DNA from: Chaunax sp. Z400
Taxonomy: Eukaryota; Chordata; Actinopteri; Lophiiformes; Chaunacidae
Assembly (NCBI GenBank): GCA_037577475.1
Contig: CM075186.1
Location: forward strand, 29,081,334 to 29,145,333
Length of the DNA stretch: 64,000 bases
Direction: 5' to 3'
Shown here: in pieces, positions 33,831 through 46,454 of the stretch
Layout: each line of letters opens with the position of its first letter
How positions within the stretch are numbered: the stretch's first letter is position 1
Made by a program: the position numbers and the translations under genes
The notes under the pieces: generated by a model
The model's input: the letters and a program-made list of their open reading frames with translations, nothing else
The model's database searches: none
What the model was told of the DNA's origin: nothing

Positions 33831-35580
33831 TTATACTAATACTAATTATACTAATCAATGCATGGAAATGGTTAAATGTCAAAATGTTAAATGTTAAATA
33901 TCAATGTGTCAAATGCTTAAAATGCTATTGTGAAGATGTTGTGAGAAGCGTTACTGAGACAAATGAGTCAATGTGTGAGTGAGAGAAATCCTAGGTAAAA
34001 GGGAAATATAGTATGTAGCATGGGTGGTTCTGCTCTTTCAATAATACTGCTTTGAATATATAGTGTTGAATTTTCTTAAGTGCTGATCTGGATAAACACT
34101 GCTAAAATCAAATACGTCCCATCATATATATATTGGAAATCAATTTAGTTGTCATATATTGAGAGATGTGAGAGCATCAAAACTAGAAGAGGAGTCTTAG
34201 CTTTATTTGTGTATTTTTAACTATTTAATTTAAACTATTTTACTTAGTGATTACATCTGATCCTTATTTCACTTATGATTGATTCACTTTCACTGAATTT
34301 CACTTATAAAGTTAGCATGGAGTAGGTTGTTAATTATTGTTCATCACTTCTTAGTTACTTATTCACTCATATAACCGATATTATTCAGTAGTAAGGTTTG
34401 ATTTTTCAGTCATATATTCTTCAAAGTATCATCTTCCCAAATATTATATTATTTTAGAACACATTTTATGAATATTGCATTTATGAATGTTTTTATGAGT
34501 TGTCATAATTCTCGGCCAGAGGTAGAAGGAGTTGAAGAGTGTTTTAGGTATGAACATGTGAGTGATGAGGATACACCTCATCAAGGGGGGATTTATGTGG
34601 TGGTTTTGAATCATTTTGAAGTATAGAAGTATATATATTTCAGTCCAGCAGTGTCAGAGACAGGCAGGGTCATTCTGATCTGATGGTGTGTGTCTGAGAA
34701 TGTGAAGGACAAGGTGTTTCTGTGTAATGTAGACATTTCTTTGCAGGAATGGGAATATAGACGGGATGGTGTAAAAACATTGAGTTAGACCAGATATGAG
34801 TGAGGACAACTGGGCTGGATAAAACCAGAATTGTTTGGATTGTTGTGGTGATGTGTTTAGCTGGATGGTTGGAGTATATAGGTCTGTGCTGTGCATTTTA
34901 AAATGTTCTTGTATATTCTGATAAGTTGGGGTAAAATTAGTGGAGGCACTGAATATTGAAAGCTGTGCTGTGATTGAAAAATAATTTGTTCTTGTGTGAT
35001 TAATAGATCTGTGGCTCAGAGCTCAGCTGGAGAGAGAGACAAAGAAATAACAGTCAGTGGAGTGGAGGTATTGACACACGACACCACCATACACACTCAC
35101 ACATGCATTATACACACTCATAGTAAATAACACACACCCACTGCACACTCAGATATGATCATGCACACATACATTTACAAACCAACTCTTGTATGTTTTT
35201 GCATTTTTGCCTTTTTTGGTTTTTGTATTTTTCTGTTTTGTTCTGTTTTTGTGCTTTTTGTCTGTTTTGCTGCCTTGTGGAGCCTCTTGACTGGGAAATT
35301 GAATTGGGGGGGTGCTGTTTTAGGAGTTTATACAAACATATACTCATATAAGCATATACATATACATATGCATACATTTACATTCAGTTACAGCCGCTGA
35401 AAGACACTTACACAAACACGTTCACTACATCCTGGCAACCATACACAAGTAGGGAAAGGAAAGAATGGAACGTGCTAAGAAAGCAGAAGAAAAGACACAC
35501 ACACCAGCAGAAAAGTAAAGCACACACACACATTTCAGAAGTTGAGAGATGGAGGAAAAAGTATGGGATTTCCACTAATT
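33831..35580 (+). other. ERV region without conserved genes
   Basis: AT-rich sequence with no recognisable env surface part. It contains a purine tract (34582-34591) and a possible LTR (34596-35052, separate entry), then CACACA-rich sequence and a T/C-rich stretch near 35578-35600 that could be a splice acceptor for env. Confidence 0.5.
34596..35052 (+). mobile_element. Possible second LTR inside the ERV
   Basis: The segment follows the purine tract TCAAGGGGGGATTTA, starts TGTGGTGG and ends AAATAACA, and has a TATA-like GTATATAGG at 34872. It does not match the LTR at 37432-37805, so it would come from another ERV family. A convincing primer site is not seen. Confidence 0.3.
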
Positions 35581-35787
35581 CTCTCTATTTTCCTTTGTCC
35601 GAGGTGACCTGACTAGTCAGAATACCAGGGATCTGGATCTGGACTTGGTTCGGCCTCCTCCATATGTGTCAGTTCTAAATTTAAGAAGACCAGATGTCCC
35701 TGTCACACCTGAAGATTCCACCAGTGCTCCGCATTAAAGCGGCCCATCAGCTCCCCCTCCATAAGCAGAAAACCTGCCATCTCCACT

Positions 35788-36793
35788 ACCTGTATGTTAT
35801 GAAAATCCAGTTGTACTAGATCAGACATGTCATAACATAACCATGGCCGCTCCTATCCTTCAACTTCTGAGTGAACAGAAGACTGCAATAGCAGATAGTT
35901 ACTGGATGTGTGGAGACGATGTGTTACTAAATACTATTCCACCGAGATGGATCGGCCTGTGTGCTTTGGTGAGAATGAAACTATCAGTGCAAGTAGTGTA
36001 CAGAGGAGTACAAACCATAGTTGGTGTTAATGAGCCTCCAGATAGCATCCACAGAGTTAAAAGACAATATGGTCCAGAAACCAGAGAACATTTAGATATG
36101 ATAAATCAACCACAAGGAATACCTGAAGAATTCAAAGCAAGAAATGAGATTAAAGCAGGAGTAGAATCTATACTGCCCTGGATTACAATTAATAAAAATG
36201 TTTAATGGATAACTTACATTTATTACAACCAACAGAGATTCATCAATTACACTAATGAGGCCCTTAAGGCGTCAGGTGTACAGCTGCATGAAACAAGTCG
36301 GATGGCATGGCAGAATAGACAAACTTTAAATTGGATTTTGGCTGAAAAAGGACGAGTATGTCTAATGTTCGGAGAATATTGTTGTACATTCATACCCAAT
36401 GATACTGCACCTGATGGAACATTTTCCACAGCAATGGATAAAATTCGGGGTTTGAGGCAGGAGCTTAGAGAGAATGCTGGCAGGGATAACTGGTCATGGG
36501 ATTGGCTAGACAAAAATTTGGGAAAATGGGGATCAGTTTTGGTAAAAATAGGAATCAGTGCATTAATAGTTCTGATTGTAGTTTTTCTATTGACATGTTG
36601 CATCGTACCCGTGTTGAGGAGGCAATGTCTGAAGGCCATGGACAAACAGATGGATGCTAAGGCTGGCTTTCAAATGGCTCAGGTGATGGACTTGAAGACA
36701 AATGACAGAATGGCTGAACTGGTGACCCGACAACCTGATTTGTTCCCTATCCCTAACTTCCTGGAGGACTTTGATGATGCTCCTATGGGATAA
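35788..36793 (+). pseudogene. env: ERV env, short SU and nearly complete TM
   Basis: The glycoprotein would mediate entry. Visible parts are a short surface-subunit end (YWMCGDDVLL), a furin-type site RVKR at 36053-36064, the transmembrane subunit motif C-X6-CC (36359-36385) and a hydrophobic anchor (ISALIVLIVVFLL). Only about 90 codons of surface subunit remain, far below the usual several hundred. A TAA at 36203-36205 cuts the transmembrane subunit. Confidence 0.8.
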
Positions 36794-37431
36794 AAGATTC
36801 AGGAAAAGAGACACATGGACTCTGTGATATCACCATATGTCATATGTTTTTGCTTTGACATTGAAATAGTTCTGTGTGTCATTTCATTTTAATTAACATT
36901 CAAAAATCAACATACGCTAAGTAATCAAGTTTAAGCAGCTGATACTTTGCATTACCATATTCATTTCATAGCTTCATTTAAAGTTCCAATTACAACTCAG
37001 TTCAGACTATGTTGCATATTCATGTTGAGGGTTACTCACTTAATCATTTTAATCATTTTAAATGTGCAGTTATTGTTTGTTATGATTTTTAAAGGTTATC
37101 TAACATATTAAGTATTAATTTTAAAGAATCATTTTACATATTCATTTGAGTTTTAGTCATAAAGTTAATAAGTTCATGTTCATAGAATATACAGGTTCAT
37201 TGCATGTCAGAAGGCCGTCGCTCTAATGGGAAGAGGACGATAAAGAACTTTCCCTACAAATGAGAATGAATGCAGTCAAGCAGGGTTTTCATCTTTATAT
37301 GGAATGAACCTGTATAGTTAGTTATAGTTACTTAGTTATTATTATGTTTATTATTATGTTTATTATGTTTTTTTTAATTTATGTTTATTACAGCAACTTA
37401 AACACAGTCTTTTTGGGAGTTTGTACTGCTA
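36794..37431 (+). other. ERV post-env region
   Basis: AT-rich, no gene. A normal polypurine tract directly before the LTR is missing; the nearest purine-rich stretch is at about 37229-37247. Confidence 0.5.
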
Positions 37432-37805
37432 TGTGGGGAGTTTTACTTGTATTGACACAATGGTTCAAGAAGTTCTTGTTGAACTCTCAATCCTTCAATA
37501 ACATGTTGTTCTAACCACACAAATGAAGATATGATAAGATATGTTGTTGTGACCTTCTGTGGAAGATATGCAGACCAGTCATGGAGCCAGAGTGATATGT
37601 AAACCATGAGTGTGTATTGACATCTGTATTGCAGACCAAAGAGACCGTGACGTGTGTATTGATGGGTATAAAACTGCAGCAGAGTCACTATTGTAGTGAT
37701 CATGTCATGTATCATGTTTGGAAGATGATGTTGAACTGACAGTAAATGACCCCGTCGACTGCAAACTAAAGTCTCCTTGTCTTTCTTTGACTTTCTGCCA
37801 CAACA
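37432..37805 (+). mobile_element. ERV 3' LTR at the unit junction
   Basis: 374 bp from TGTGGGGAG to CCACAACA, same family as the minus-strand LTR at 1130-1501. TATA box TATAAAAC at 37669. Its last base is immediately followed by the internal L2 sequence that starts unit 2. Confidence 0.85.
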
Positions 37806-38640
37806 CCTGCAGCACAGGAGCTCCACAGGGAACAGTGCTCTCCCCTTTCTTAATTACATTATACACATCAGACTTCAGACACAACACAGGTCACTAACAT
37901 CTCCAGAAGTTCTCCGATGATTCAGCCATTGTCGGATACAGATCAGAGGGGAACGATCTGGAGGACAGGAACACCATCGCAGACTTTGTGGACTGGTGTG
38001 GGATCAATCATCTCCGGATTAACGCCACCAAAACAAAGGAGCTGGTGGTTGATCTCCGCAGGAGGACCTCCCTCTGTACACTGGTGAACATCCGGGGTTT
38101 GGACATTGAACAGGTGAACTCATACAAATAACTGGGTGTTCACCTCAACAATAAACTGGACTGGTGGGACAACACAGATGTCCTGTACAAGGAGGGCCAA
38201 GGTCGTCACCATCAGGAGACTGAAGTCCTTCAGAGTGTGCAGGACTCTGTTAAAAACATTCTATGACACTGTGGTAGCATCATGGATCGTCTGCGCTGTG
38301 GTCTGCTGGGGTGGAGGAAGCACAGAGGGCCAGCTCTGTCATGGAGGAGGTGGGTGAGAGGAGGATGTTAACCAAGCTGACATCCATCCTGGACAACACC
38401 TCTCACCCCCTACATGAGACTGTGGGAGCTTTGAGCAGCTCCTTCAGCAGCAGACTGCTACACCCACAGTGTAAGACAGAGCTACAGCAGCTCCTTTGTC
38501 CCGACTGCAGTCAGACTCTACAACAAATCAATCTGAGCTGTGTTGTGTCAGAAAACCATAGAACTCTTCATTCATTCATGTATCCATAAAGTCTCTATCA
38601 TCTGTCTGTCTATCTATCCATCTATCCATCCATCCATCCA
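37806..38640 (+). mobile_element. L2 fragment, unit 2
   Basis: Copy of 11734-12568 with only a few substitutions (for example 11821 G, 37893 A). Its 5' part is missing because the duplication begins here. Confidence 0.85.
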
Positions 38641-38816
38641 GGGATGTGGGTTCTAGTGTGACCTTCGGTGGCAGTGATTGTTTTATAGATCCTTTTAAAT
38701 CATGTTGCCAGATGTTTAGTGTGACATAGAATCTGTAAATATAAAAGTACCATATCTGATGATCCTGATGTTTAAATTTAAAGGGTTCACAATAAACCTG
38801 CTTCTGTGAGAAATCT

Positions 38817-39233
38817 AAGGCCCTGTTTACACGACAACGATTTAGCTGAAAACGGAAGTTTTTCTTTGCGTGTTTAAAACCTTCTACTTTCTCACAGCAT
38901 CGTTTCTGAAATGATCCTCGTATTCATGGATCCACAAACATGACTGAAAACTCAAGAGATCAAGGATCTCTTTCACAACTGTTCCCTGGCCAAGAAGGCA
39001 GCAGCAAAGGTCAGGCATGCATGAAGCGGGGCTGTGTCGTCATCGTTTTAGTCGGAGTTGTGTTTCGCCAGTTTACACGACAACAGTACAGTGGTGTTTT
39101 GAAAAGTCTCCACTGTGGAGCCCTGTGGAGTCTGTTTTCAGTCCACAAAAACGCTGTTCTCGTATAAATGGATGACCAAAATGCAACAAACATTCTGTTT
39201 TTGGGTGAAACGGTCATTGTGTAAACGGGCCTT
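38817..39233. mobile_element. hAT-like element, unit 2, internally deleted
   Basis: Copy of 12745-13403 in which 12882-13125 (244 bp) is replaced by AA. Both terminal repeats remain. Confidence 0.65.
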
Positions 39234-40081
39234 AACAATAATATTGCTGACCTGCTGATTCAGTTAGGTGTCAAATGTGACACATATTCAAATGTTGCTG
39301 AGCTAGGTCCTGAAGAAAACTACCATTAGTGAAATATTATTGTTATATATATGTTATTCTTGTATAACTATTTAACTAATAATGATCCCGATGTGATTCC
39401 TAATTCTAGGGTTAGGTTTTCATGCTGAAATGATGTACACACATGCACTGTTCATTCATGCAAACTGATGAATAAAGGAGGGAAGCAAATGGATATATTT
39501 GTCCTAATACTCAATGCTTTTTATAAATTATAAAAAAGTCACATGTATGTTTTTTGTGTAAAGCATGATACATATTGATTTTTGATTATCAGATTTTACG
39601 TTTCAGCTAATCCTTTTGGTTTTACAACCTCGATCTTAATTGTTTTAATTTGCTGTAAACTGCAGCCAAACTGTCATTTTGAGCCACAACAGACAGTTGT
39701 TTTTGAAGAAAAAAAGAGAAAAACTATGATGAACTTGCTGTACACTATGTGCCCACCCAAACAGAGCTGTCTCTCTGAACAAAGTGGAACATTTATCAGC
39801 TAAAAAGCCAGAAATTTGCAGAGACATAGAAACTTGTTCCTGTTGAAAACCACCAACACAAATTTTAAATCTTTATGTAGCTGTTTGGTTCATATCACAC
39901 TGGATTTGACACGTTATAAACTTTTACATCCCAGTTTACAAAAATGTTGGGACACTGTGTAAAATGTTTTTTTTAAAAAGGAGAAATTTCTAATTTCTTT
40001 TTTTTAATGCCCATTTGAATTTGATGCCAGCAACACGTTTCAAAAAAGTTGGGACAGTGACAACAAAAGACTGTACAAGTA

Positions 40082-43000
40082 AAAAACAGACAGGATTCTG
40101 TAGTGGACGTCACTACATTAAAAACAGACAGGATTCTGTAGTGGACATCACTACATTAAAAACAGACAGGATTCTGTAGTGGACGTCACTACATTAAAAA
40201 CAGACAGGATTCAGGATTCTGTAGTGGACATCACTGCATCAAAAACAGACATGATTCTGTAGTGGACATCACTGCATTAAAAACAGACATGATTCTGTAG
40301 TGGACATCACTGTATTAAAAACAGACAGGATTCTGTAGTGGACATCACTGTACTAAAAACAGACAGGATTCAGGATTCTGTAGTGGACATCACTGTATTA
40401 AAAACAGACAGGATTCTGTAGTGGACATCACTACATTAAAAACAGACAGGATTCTGTAGTGGACATCACTGTATTAAAAACAGACAGGATTCTGTAGTGG
40501 ACATCACTGTATTAAAAACAGACAGGATTCAGGATTCTGTAGTGGACATCACTGTATTAAAAACAGACAGGATTCAGGATTCTGTAGTGGACATCACTGC
40601 ATTAAAAACAGACAGGATTCTGTAGTGACATCACTGCATTAAAAACAGACAGGATTCAGGATTCTGTAGTGACATCACTGCATTAAAAACAGACAGGATT
40701 CTGTAGTGACATCACTGTATTAAAAACAGACAGGATTCTGTAGTGGACATCACTGCATTAAAAACAGACGGGATTCTGTAGTGACATCACTGCATTAAAA
40801 ACAGACAGGATTCAGGATTCTGTAGTGGACATCACTGCATTAAAAACAGACAGGATTCTGTAGTGACATCACTACATTAAAAACAGACAGGATTCTGTAA
40901 TGACATCACTACATTAAAAACAGACAGGATTCTGTAGTGGACATCACTACATTAAAAACAGACAGGATTCTGTAGTGACGTCACTGCATTAAAAACAGAC
41001 AGGATTCTGTAGTGGACATCACTGCATTAAAAACAGTCAGGATTCTGTAGTGACATCACTACATTAAAAACAGACAGGATTCTGTAGTGGACATCACTGT
41101 ATTAAAAACAGACAGGATTCTGTAGTGACATCACTACATTAAAAACAGACAGGATTCTGTAGTGGGCATCACTGCATTAAACAGACAGGATTCTGTAGTG
41201 GACATCACTGTATTAAAAACAGACAGGATTCTGTAGTGGACATCACTGTATTAAAAACAGACAGGATTCTGTAGTGACATCACTACATTAAAAACAGACA
41301 GGATTCTGTAGTGGGCATCACTGCATTAAACAGACAGGATTCTGTAGTGGACATCACTGTATTAAAAACAGACAGGATTCTGTAGTGACATCACTGCATT
41401 AAAAACAGACAGGATTCTGTAGTGGACATCACTGTATTAAAAACAGACAGGATTCTGTAGTGGACATCACTGCATTAAAAACAGACAGGATTCTGTAGTG
41501 GACATCACTGTATTAAAAACAGACAGGATTCTGTAGTGGACATCACTGTATTAAAAACAGACAGGATTCTGTAGTGGACATCACTGTATTAAAAACAGAC
41601 AGGATTCTGTAGTGGACATCACTGCATTAAAAACAGACAGGATTCTGTAGTGACATCACTACATTAAAAACAGACAGGATTCTGTAGTGGACATCACTGT
41701 ATTAAAAACAGACAGGATTCTGTAGTGGACATCGCTGCATTAAAAACAGACAGGATTCAGGATTCTGTAGTGACGTCACTACATTAAAAACAGACAGGAT
41801 TCTGTAGTGATATCACTGTATTAAAAACAGACAGGATTCTGTAGTGGACATCACTGTATTAAAAACAGACAGGATTCTGTAGTGGACATCACTGTATTAA
41901 AAACAGACAGGATTCTGTAGTGGACATCACTGTATTAAAAACAGACAGGATTCAGGATTCTGTAGTGGACATCACTGCATTAAAAACAGACAGGATTCTG
42001 TAGTGACATCACTGCATTAAAAACAGACAGGATTCTGTAGTGACATCACTGTATTAAAAACAGACAGGATTCTGTAGTGGACATCACTACATTAAAAACA
42101 GACAGGATTCTGTAGTGGACATCACTGCATTAAAAACAGACAGGATTCTGTAGTGACATCACTACATTAAAAACAGACAGGATTCTGTAGTGACATCACT
42201 GCATTAAAAACAGACAGGATTCAGGATTCTGTAGTGGACATCACTGCATTAAAAACAGACAGGATTCAGGATTCTGTAGTGGACATCACTGCATTAAAAA
42301 CAGACAGGATTCAGGATTCTGTAGTGGACATCACTGCATTAAAAACAGACAGGATTCAGGATTCTGTAGTGGACATCACTGTATTAAAAACAGACAGGAT
42401 TCAGGATTCTGTAGTGGACATCACTGCATTAAAAACAGACAGGATTCTGTAGTGACATCACTGCATTAAAAACAGACAGGATTCTGTAGTGACATCACTG
42501 CATTAAAAACAGACAGGATTCTGTAGTGGACATCACTGTATTAAAAACAGACAGGATTCTGTAGTGGACATCACTGTATTAAAAACAGACAGGATTCTGT
42601 AGTGGACATCACTGCATTAAAAACAGACAGGATTCTGTAGTGGACATCGCTGCATTAAAAACAGACAGGATTCAGGATTCTGTAGTGGACATCACTACAT
42701 TAAAAACAGACAGGATTCAGGATTCTGTAGTGGACATCACTACATTAAAAACAGACATGATTCTGTAGTGGACATTACTGCATTAAAAACAGACAGGATT
42801 CTGTAGTGGACATCACTGTATTAAAAACAGACAGGATTCAGGATTCTGTAGTGGACATCACTACATTAAAAACAGACAGGATTCTGTAGTGGACATCACT
42901 GTATTAAAAACAGACAGGATTCAGGATTCTGTAGTGGACATCACTGCATTAAAAACAGACAGGATTCTGTAGTGGACATCACTGCATTAAAAACAGACAG

Positions 43001-44542
43001 GATTCTGTAGTGGACATCACTGCATTAAAAACAGACAGGATTCTGTAGTGGACATCACTGCATTAAAAACAGACAGGATTCTGTAGTGGACATCACTGCA
43101 TTAAAAACAGACAGGATTCTGTAGTGACATCACTACATTAAAAACAGACAGGATTCTGTAGTGGACATCACTGCATTAAAAACAGACAGGATTCTGTAGT
43201 GACATCACTACATTAAAAACAGACAGGATTCTGTAGTGGACATCACTGTATTAAAAACAGACAGGATTCTGTAGTGGACATCACTGCATTAAAAACAGAC
43301 AGGATTCTGTAGTGACATCACTACATTAAAAACAGACAGGATTCTGTAGTGGACATCACTGTATTAAAAACAGACAGGATTCTGTAGTGGACATCGCTGC
43401 ATTAAAAACAGACAGGATTCTGTAGTGGACATCACTGTATTAAAAACAGACAGGATTCTGTAGTGGACGTCACTACATTAAAAACAGACAGGATTCTGTA
43501 GTGATATCACTGTATTAAAAACAGACAGGATTCTGTAGTGGACATCACTGTATTAAAAACAGACAGGATTCTGTAGTGGACATCACTGTATTAAAAACAG
43601 ACAGGATTCTGTAGTGGACATCACTACATTAAAAACAGACAGGATTCAGGATTCTGTAGTGGACATCACTGCATTAAAAACAGACAGGATTCTGTAGTGA
43701 CATCACTGCATTAAAAACAGACAGGATTCTGTAGTGACATCACTGTATTAAAAACAGACAGGATTCTGTAGTGGACATCACTACATTAAAAACAGACAGG
43801 ATTCTGTAGTGACATCACTGCATTAAAAACAGACAGGATTCTGTAGTGACATCACTGCATTAAAAACAGACAGGATTCTGTAGTGACATCACTGCATTAA
43901 AAACAGACAGGATTCAGGATTCTGTAGTGGACATCACTGCATTAAAAACAGACAGGATTCAGGATTCTGTAGTGGACATCACTGCATTAAAAACAGACAG
44001 GATTCAGGATTCTGTAGTGGACATCACTGCATTAAAAACAGACAGGATTCAGGATTCTGTAGTGGACATCACTGCATTAAAAACAGACAGGATTCTGTAG
44101 TGGACATCACTGCATTAAAAACAGACAGGATTCTGTAGTGACATCACTGCATTAAAAACAGACAGGATTCTGTAGTGACATCACTGCATTAAAAACAGAC
44201 AGGATTCTGTAGTGGACATCACTGCATTAAAAACAGACAGGATTCTGTAGTGGACATCACTGCATTAAAAACAGACAGGATTCTGTAGTGGACGTCACTA
44301 CATTAAAAACAGACAGGATTCTGTAGTGGACATCACTGCATTAAAAACAGACAGGATTCTGTAGTGGACATCACTGTATTAAAAACAGACAGGATTCTGT
44401 AGTGGACGTCACTACATTAAAAACAGACAGGATTCAGGATTCTGTAGTGACGTCACTGTATTAAAAACAGACAGGATTCTGTAGTGACGTCACTGTATTA
44501 AAAACAGACAGGATTCTGTAGTGGACATCACTGCGTTAAAAA
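40082..44542. repeat. 38-bp minisatellite, about 116 copies (unit 2)
   Basis: Same unit and variants (37, 38, 45 bp) as at 14251-14875, but 4461 bp long. Blocks of variants recur within the array (for example 40900-41400 style blocks, and several neighbouring 45-bp units at 42200-42420 and 43910-44090), which suggests block duplication. The last part matches the end of the short array in unit 1. Confidence 0.95.
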
Positions 44543-45062
44543 TGGGCTTAAGAGGAGAGGGACCATCTTGTTATCAGCACACAGTTCAAAAGCCAGCATC
44601 CATGATGGTATGGGGGGGGCATTAGTGCTCATGACATGGGTAACCTGCACATTTGTGAAGGCACCATTAACCATTAACGCTGAACCATATAAACAGGTTT
44701 TGGAGCAACATATGCTGCCAAGTAGAAAATATCTTTTTCAGGGAAGGCCTTGTTTATTTCAGCAAGACAATGTCAAACCACATCCTGCAGGTATTACAAC
44801 AGCATGGCTCCGTAGTAAAAGAGTCCGGTGCTAAACTGACCTGCCTACAGTCCTGACTTGTCACCCATTAAAATGTTTGGAGCTTTATGAAAAGGTAAAA
44901 TAGGACAAAGGAGACCCTGAACTCTGGAGCAGCTGAAATCCTACATCAGACAAGAATGGAAAACATTCCACTTTAAAATGACATCAGCTGGTCTCCTCAG
45001 TTCACATATTATTACAGAGTGTTGTTAAAAGAAGAGGTGAAGCAACACAGTGGTAAACATGT

Positions 45063-45357
45063 ACAACAGTACAGTGGTGTTTTGAAAAGTCTCCACTGTG
45101 GAGCCCTGTGGAGTCTGTTTTCAGTCCACAAAAACGCTGTTCTCGTATAAATGGATGACCAAAATGCAACAAACATTCTGTTTTTGGGTGAAACGGTCAT
45201 TGTGTAAACGGGCCTTAACAATAATATTGCTGACCTGCTGATTCAGTTAGGTGTCAAATGTGACACATATTCAAATGTTGCTGAGCTAGGTCCTGAAGAA
45301 AACTACCATTAGTGAAATATTATTGTTATATATATGTTATTCTTGTATAACTATTTA
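45063..45357. repeat. 295-bp copied patch, unit 2
   Basis: Copy of 15396-15690; the original template in this unit is 39080-39374. Confidence 0.85.
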
Positions 45358-45445
45358 GCAACACAGCACAGTGGTAAACATGACCCTGTCCAACTTTATG
45401 GAAACGTGGTGCTGACATCAAATTCTACATGAGGACATCATTTTC

Positions 45446-46289
45446 TCTGACCTCATATCCTGTGTAGGATCGGGGGGGGGGCTGGAGCCTATCCCAGCTG
45501 ACTTTAGGCGGGAGGCGGGGTTCACCTGGACAAGTCATCAGTTCATCACAGGAACACATAGACGGACAAACAACCATTCACACCTACAGTCAATTTAGAG
45601 TCACCAGTTCACCTCTACTGCATGTTTTCTGGTGGTGGGAGGAAGCTGGAGAACCTGGAGAGAACCCACACAGACACAGGGAGAAGATGGAGAGAACCCA
45701 CACAGACACGGGGAGAACAGAACATGTAAACTCCACACAGACACGGGGAGAACATGGAGAGAACCCACACAGACACGGGGAGAACATGGAGAACCCACAC
45801 AGACAGGGGGAGAACATGGAGAACCCACACAGACACGGGGAGAACATGGAGAACCCACACAGACACGGGGAGAACATGGAGAACCCACACAGACACGGGG
45901 AGAACATGGAGAACCCACACAGACAGGGGGAGAACATGGAGAACCCACACAGACACAGGGAGAACATGGAGAGAACCCACACAGACAGGGGGAGAACAGA
46001 ACATGTAAACTCCATACAGACACGGGGAGAACATGGAGAACCCACACAGACACGGGGAGAACATGGAGAACCCACACAGACAGGGGGAGAACAGAACATG
46101 TAAACTCCATACAGACACAGGGAGAACATGGAGAACCCACACAGACACGGGGAGAACATGGAGAACCCACACAGACAGGGGGAGAACAGAACATGTAAAC
46201 TCCACACAGAAAGGATCCTCAGGGGGATTTGAGCCCTTCTTGCTGTGAGGCCACTGTGCTTACCCACTGCACCACCACACCATCCCTAA
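45446..46289 (-). mobile_element. tRNA-derived SINE, unit 2
   Basis: Copy of 15779-16683, shorter by two 30-bp minisatellite units and one G. A and B boxes are kept. Confidence 0.8.
45656..46208. repeat. 30-bp minisatellite inside the SINE (unit 2)
   Basis: Same array as at 15990-16602 with two units fewer. Long open frames in several registers result from the 30-bp period. Confidence 0.95.
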
Positions 46290-46454
46290 ATGAGGATATT
46301 ATTTTCAAAAACAATGAAATATTTGTATTTGAACATTTGAAATGTTGTCTTTGTGTTATCTTCAGTTACATATGGGGTTTCACTGCTTTGCAAATCACTG
46401 CATACTGTTTTTTACATTTTATACAGCATCCCAACTTTTTTAGAAACGGGTTTG

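Larger units (their letters stand above)
11734..37805. repeat. Segmental duplication, unit 1 (26.1 kb)
   Basis: The order of all elements from CCTGCAGCACAGG at 11734 is repeated from 37806. The offset begins at 26072, drops to 25830 after an internal deletion in unit 2, rises to 29667 after minisatellite growth in unit 2, and then stays at 29612 to the window end. The units are head to tail. Confidence 0.97.
29291..37805 (+). mobile_element. 5'-truncated class I-like ERV, unit 1
   Basis: Order: gag end, nucleocapsid, protease, linker domain, reverse transcriptase, RNase H, integrase, about 2 kb without conserved genes, env, 3' LTR. It has no 5' LTR, matrix or early capsid, since it starts abruptly at the end of the CTGC array. 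Every gene is interrupted. The domain order, the YVDD reverse transcriptase and the env transmembrane subunit point to a gamma/epsilon-like fish retrovirus. Confidence 0.85.
39925..46454 (+). mobile_element. Tc1-like remnant, unit 2
   Basis: Copy of 14094-16852 with the same nested insertions, enlarged to 6.5 kb by growth of the 38-bp array. Transposase remains only as a broken C-terminal part (44542-45050). Confidence 0.85.

Noticed and set aside
34654..35400. Small open frames in the ERV middle region
   Set aside because: They have no similarity to env and are rich in simple CACACA and TTTTG sequence.
40082..44542. Possible CRISPR-like array
   Set aside because: Repeats are directly adjacent without unique spacers, the genome is eukaryotic, and the unit reads as a piece of Tc1 transposase.
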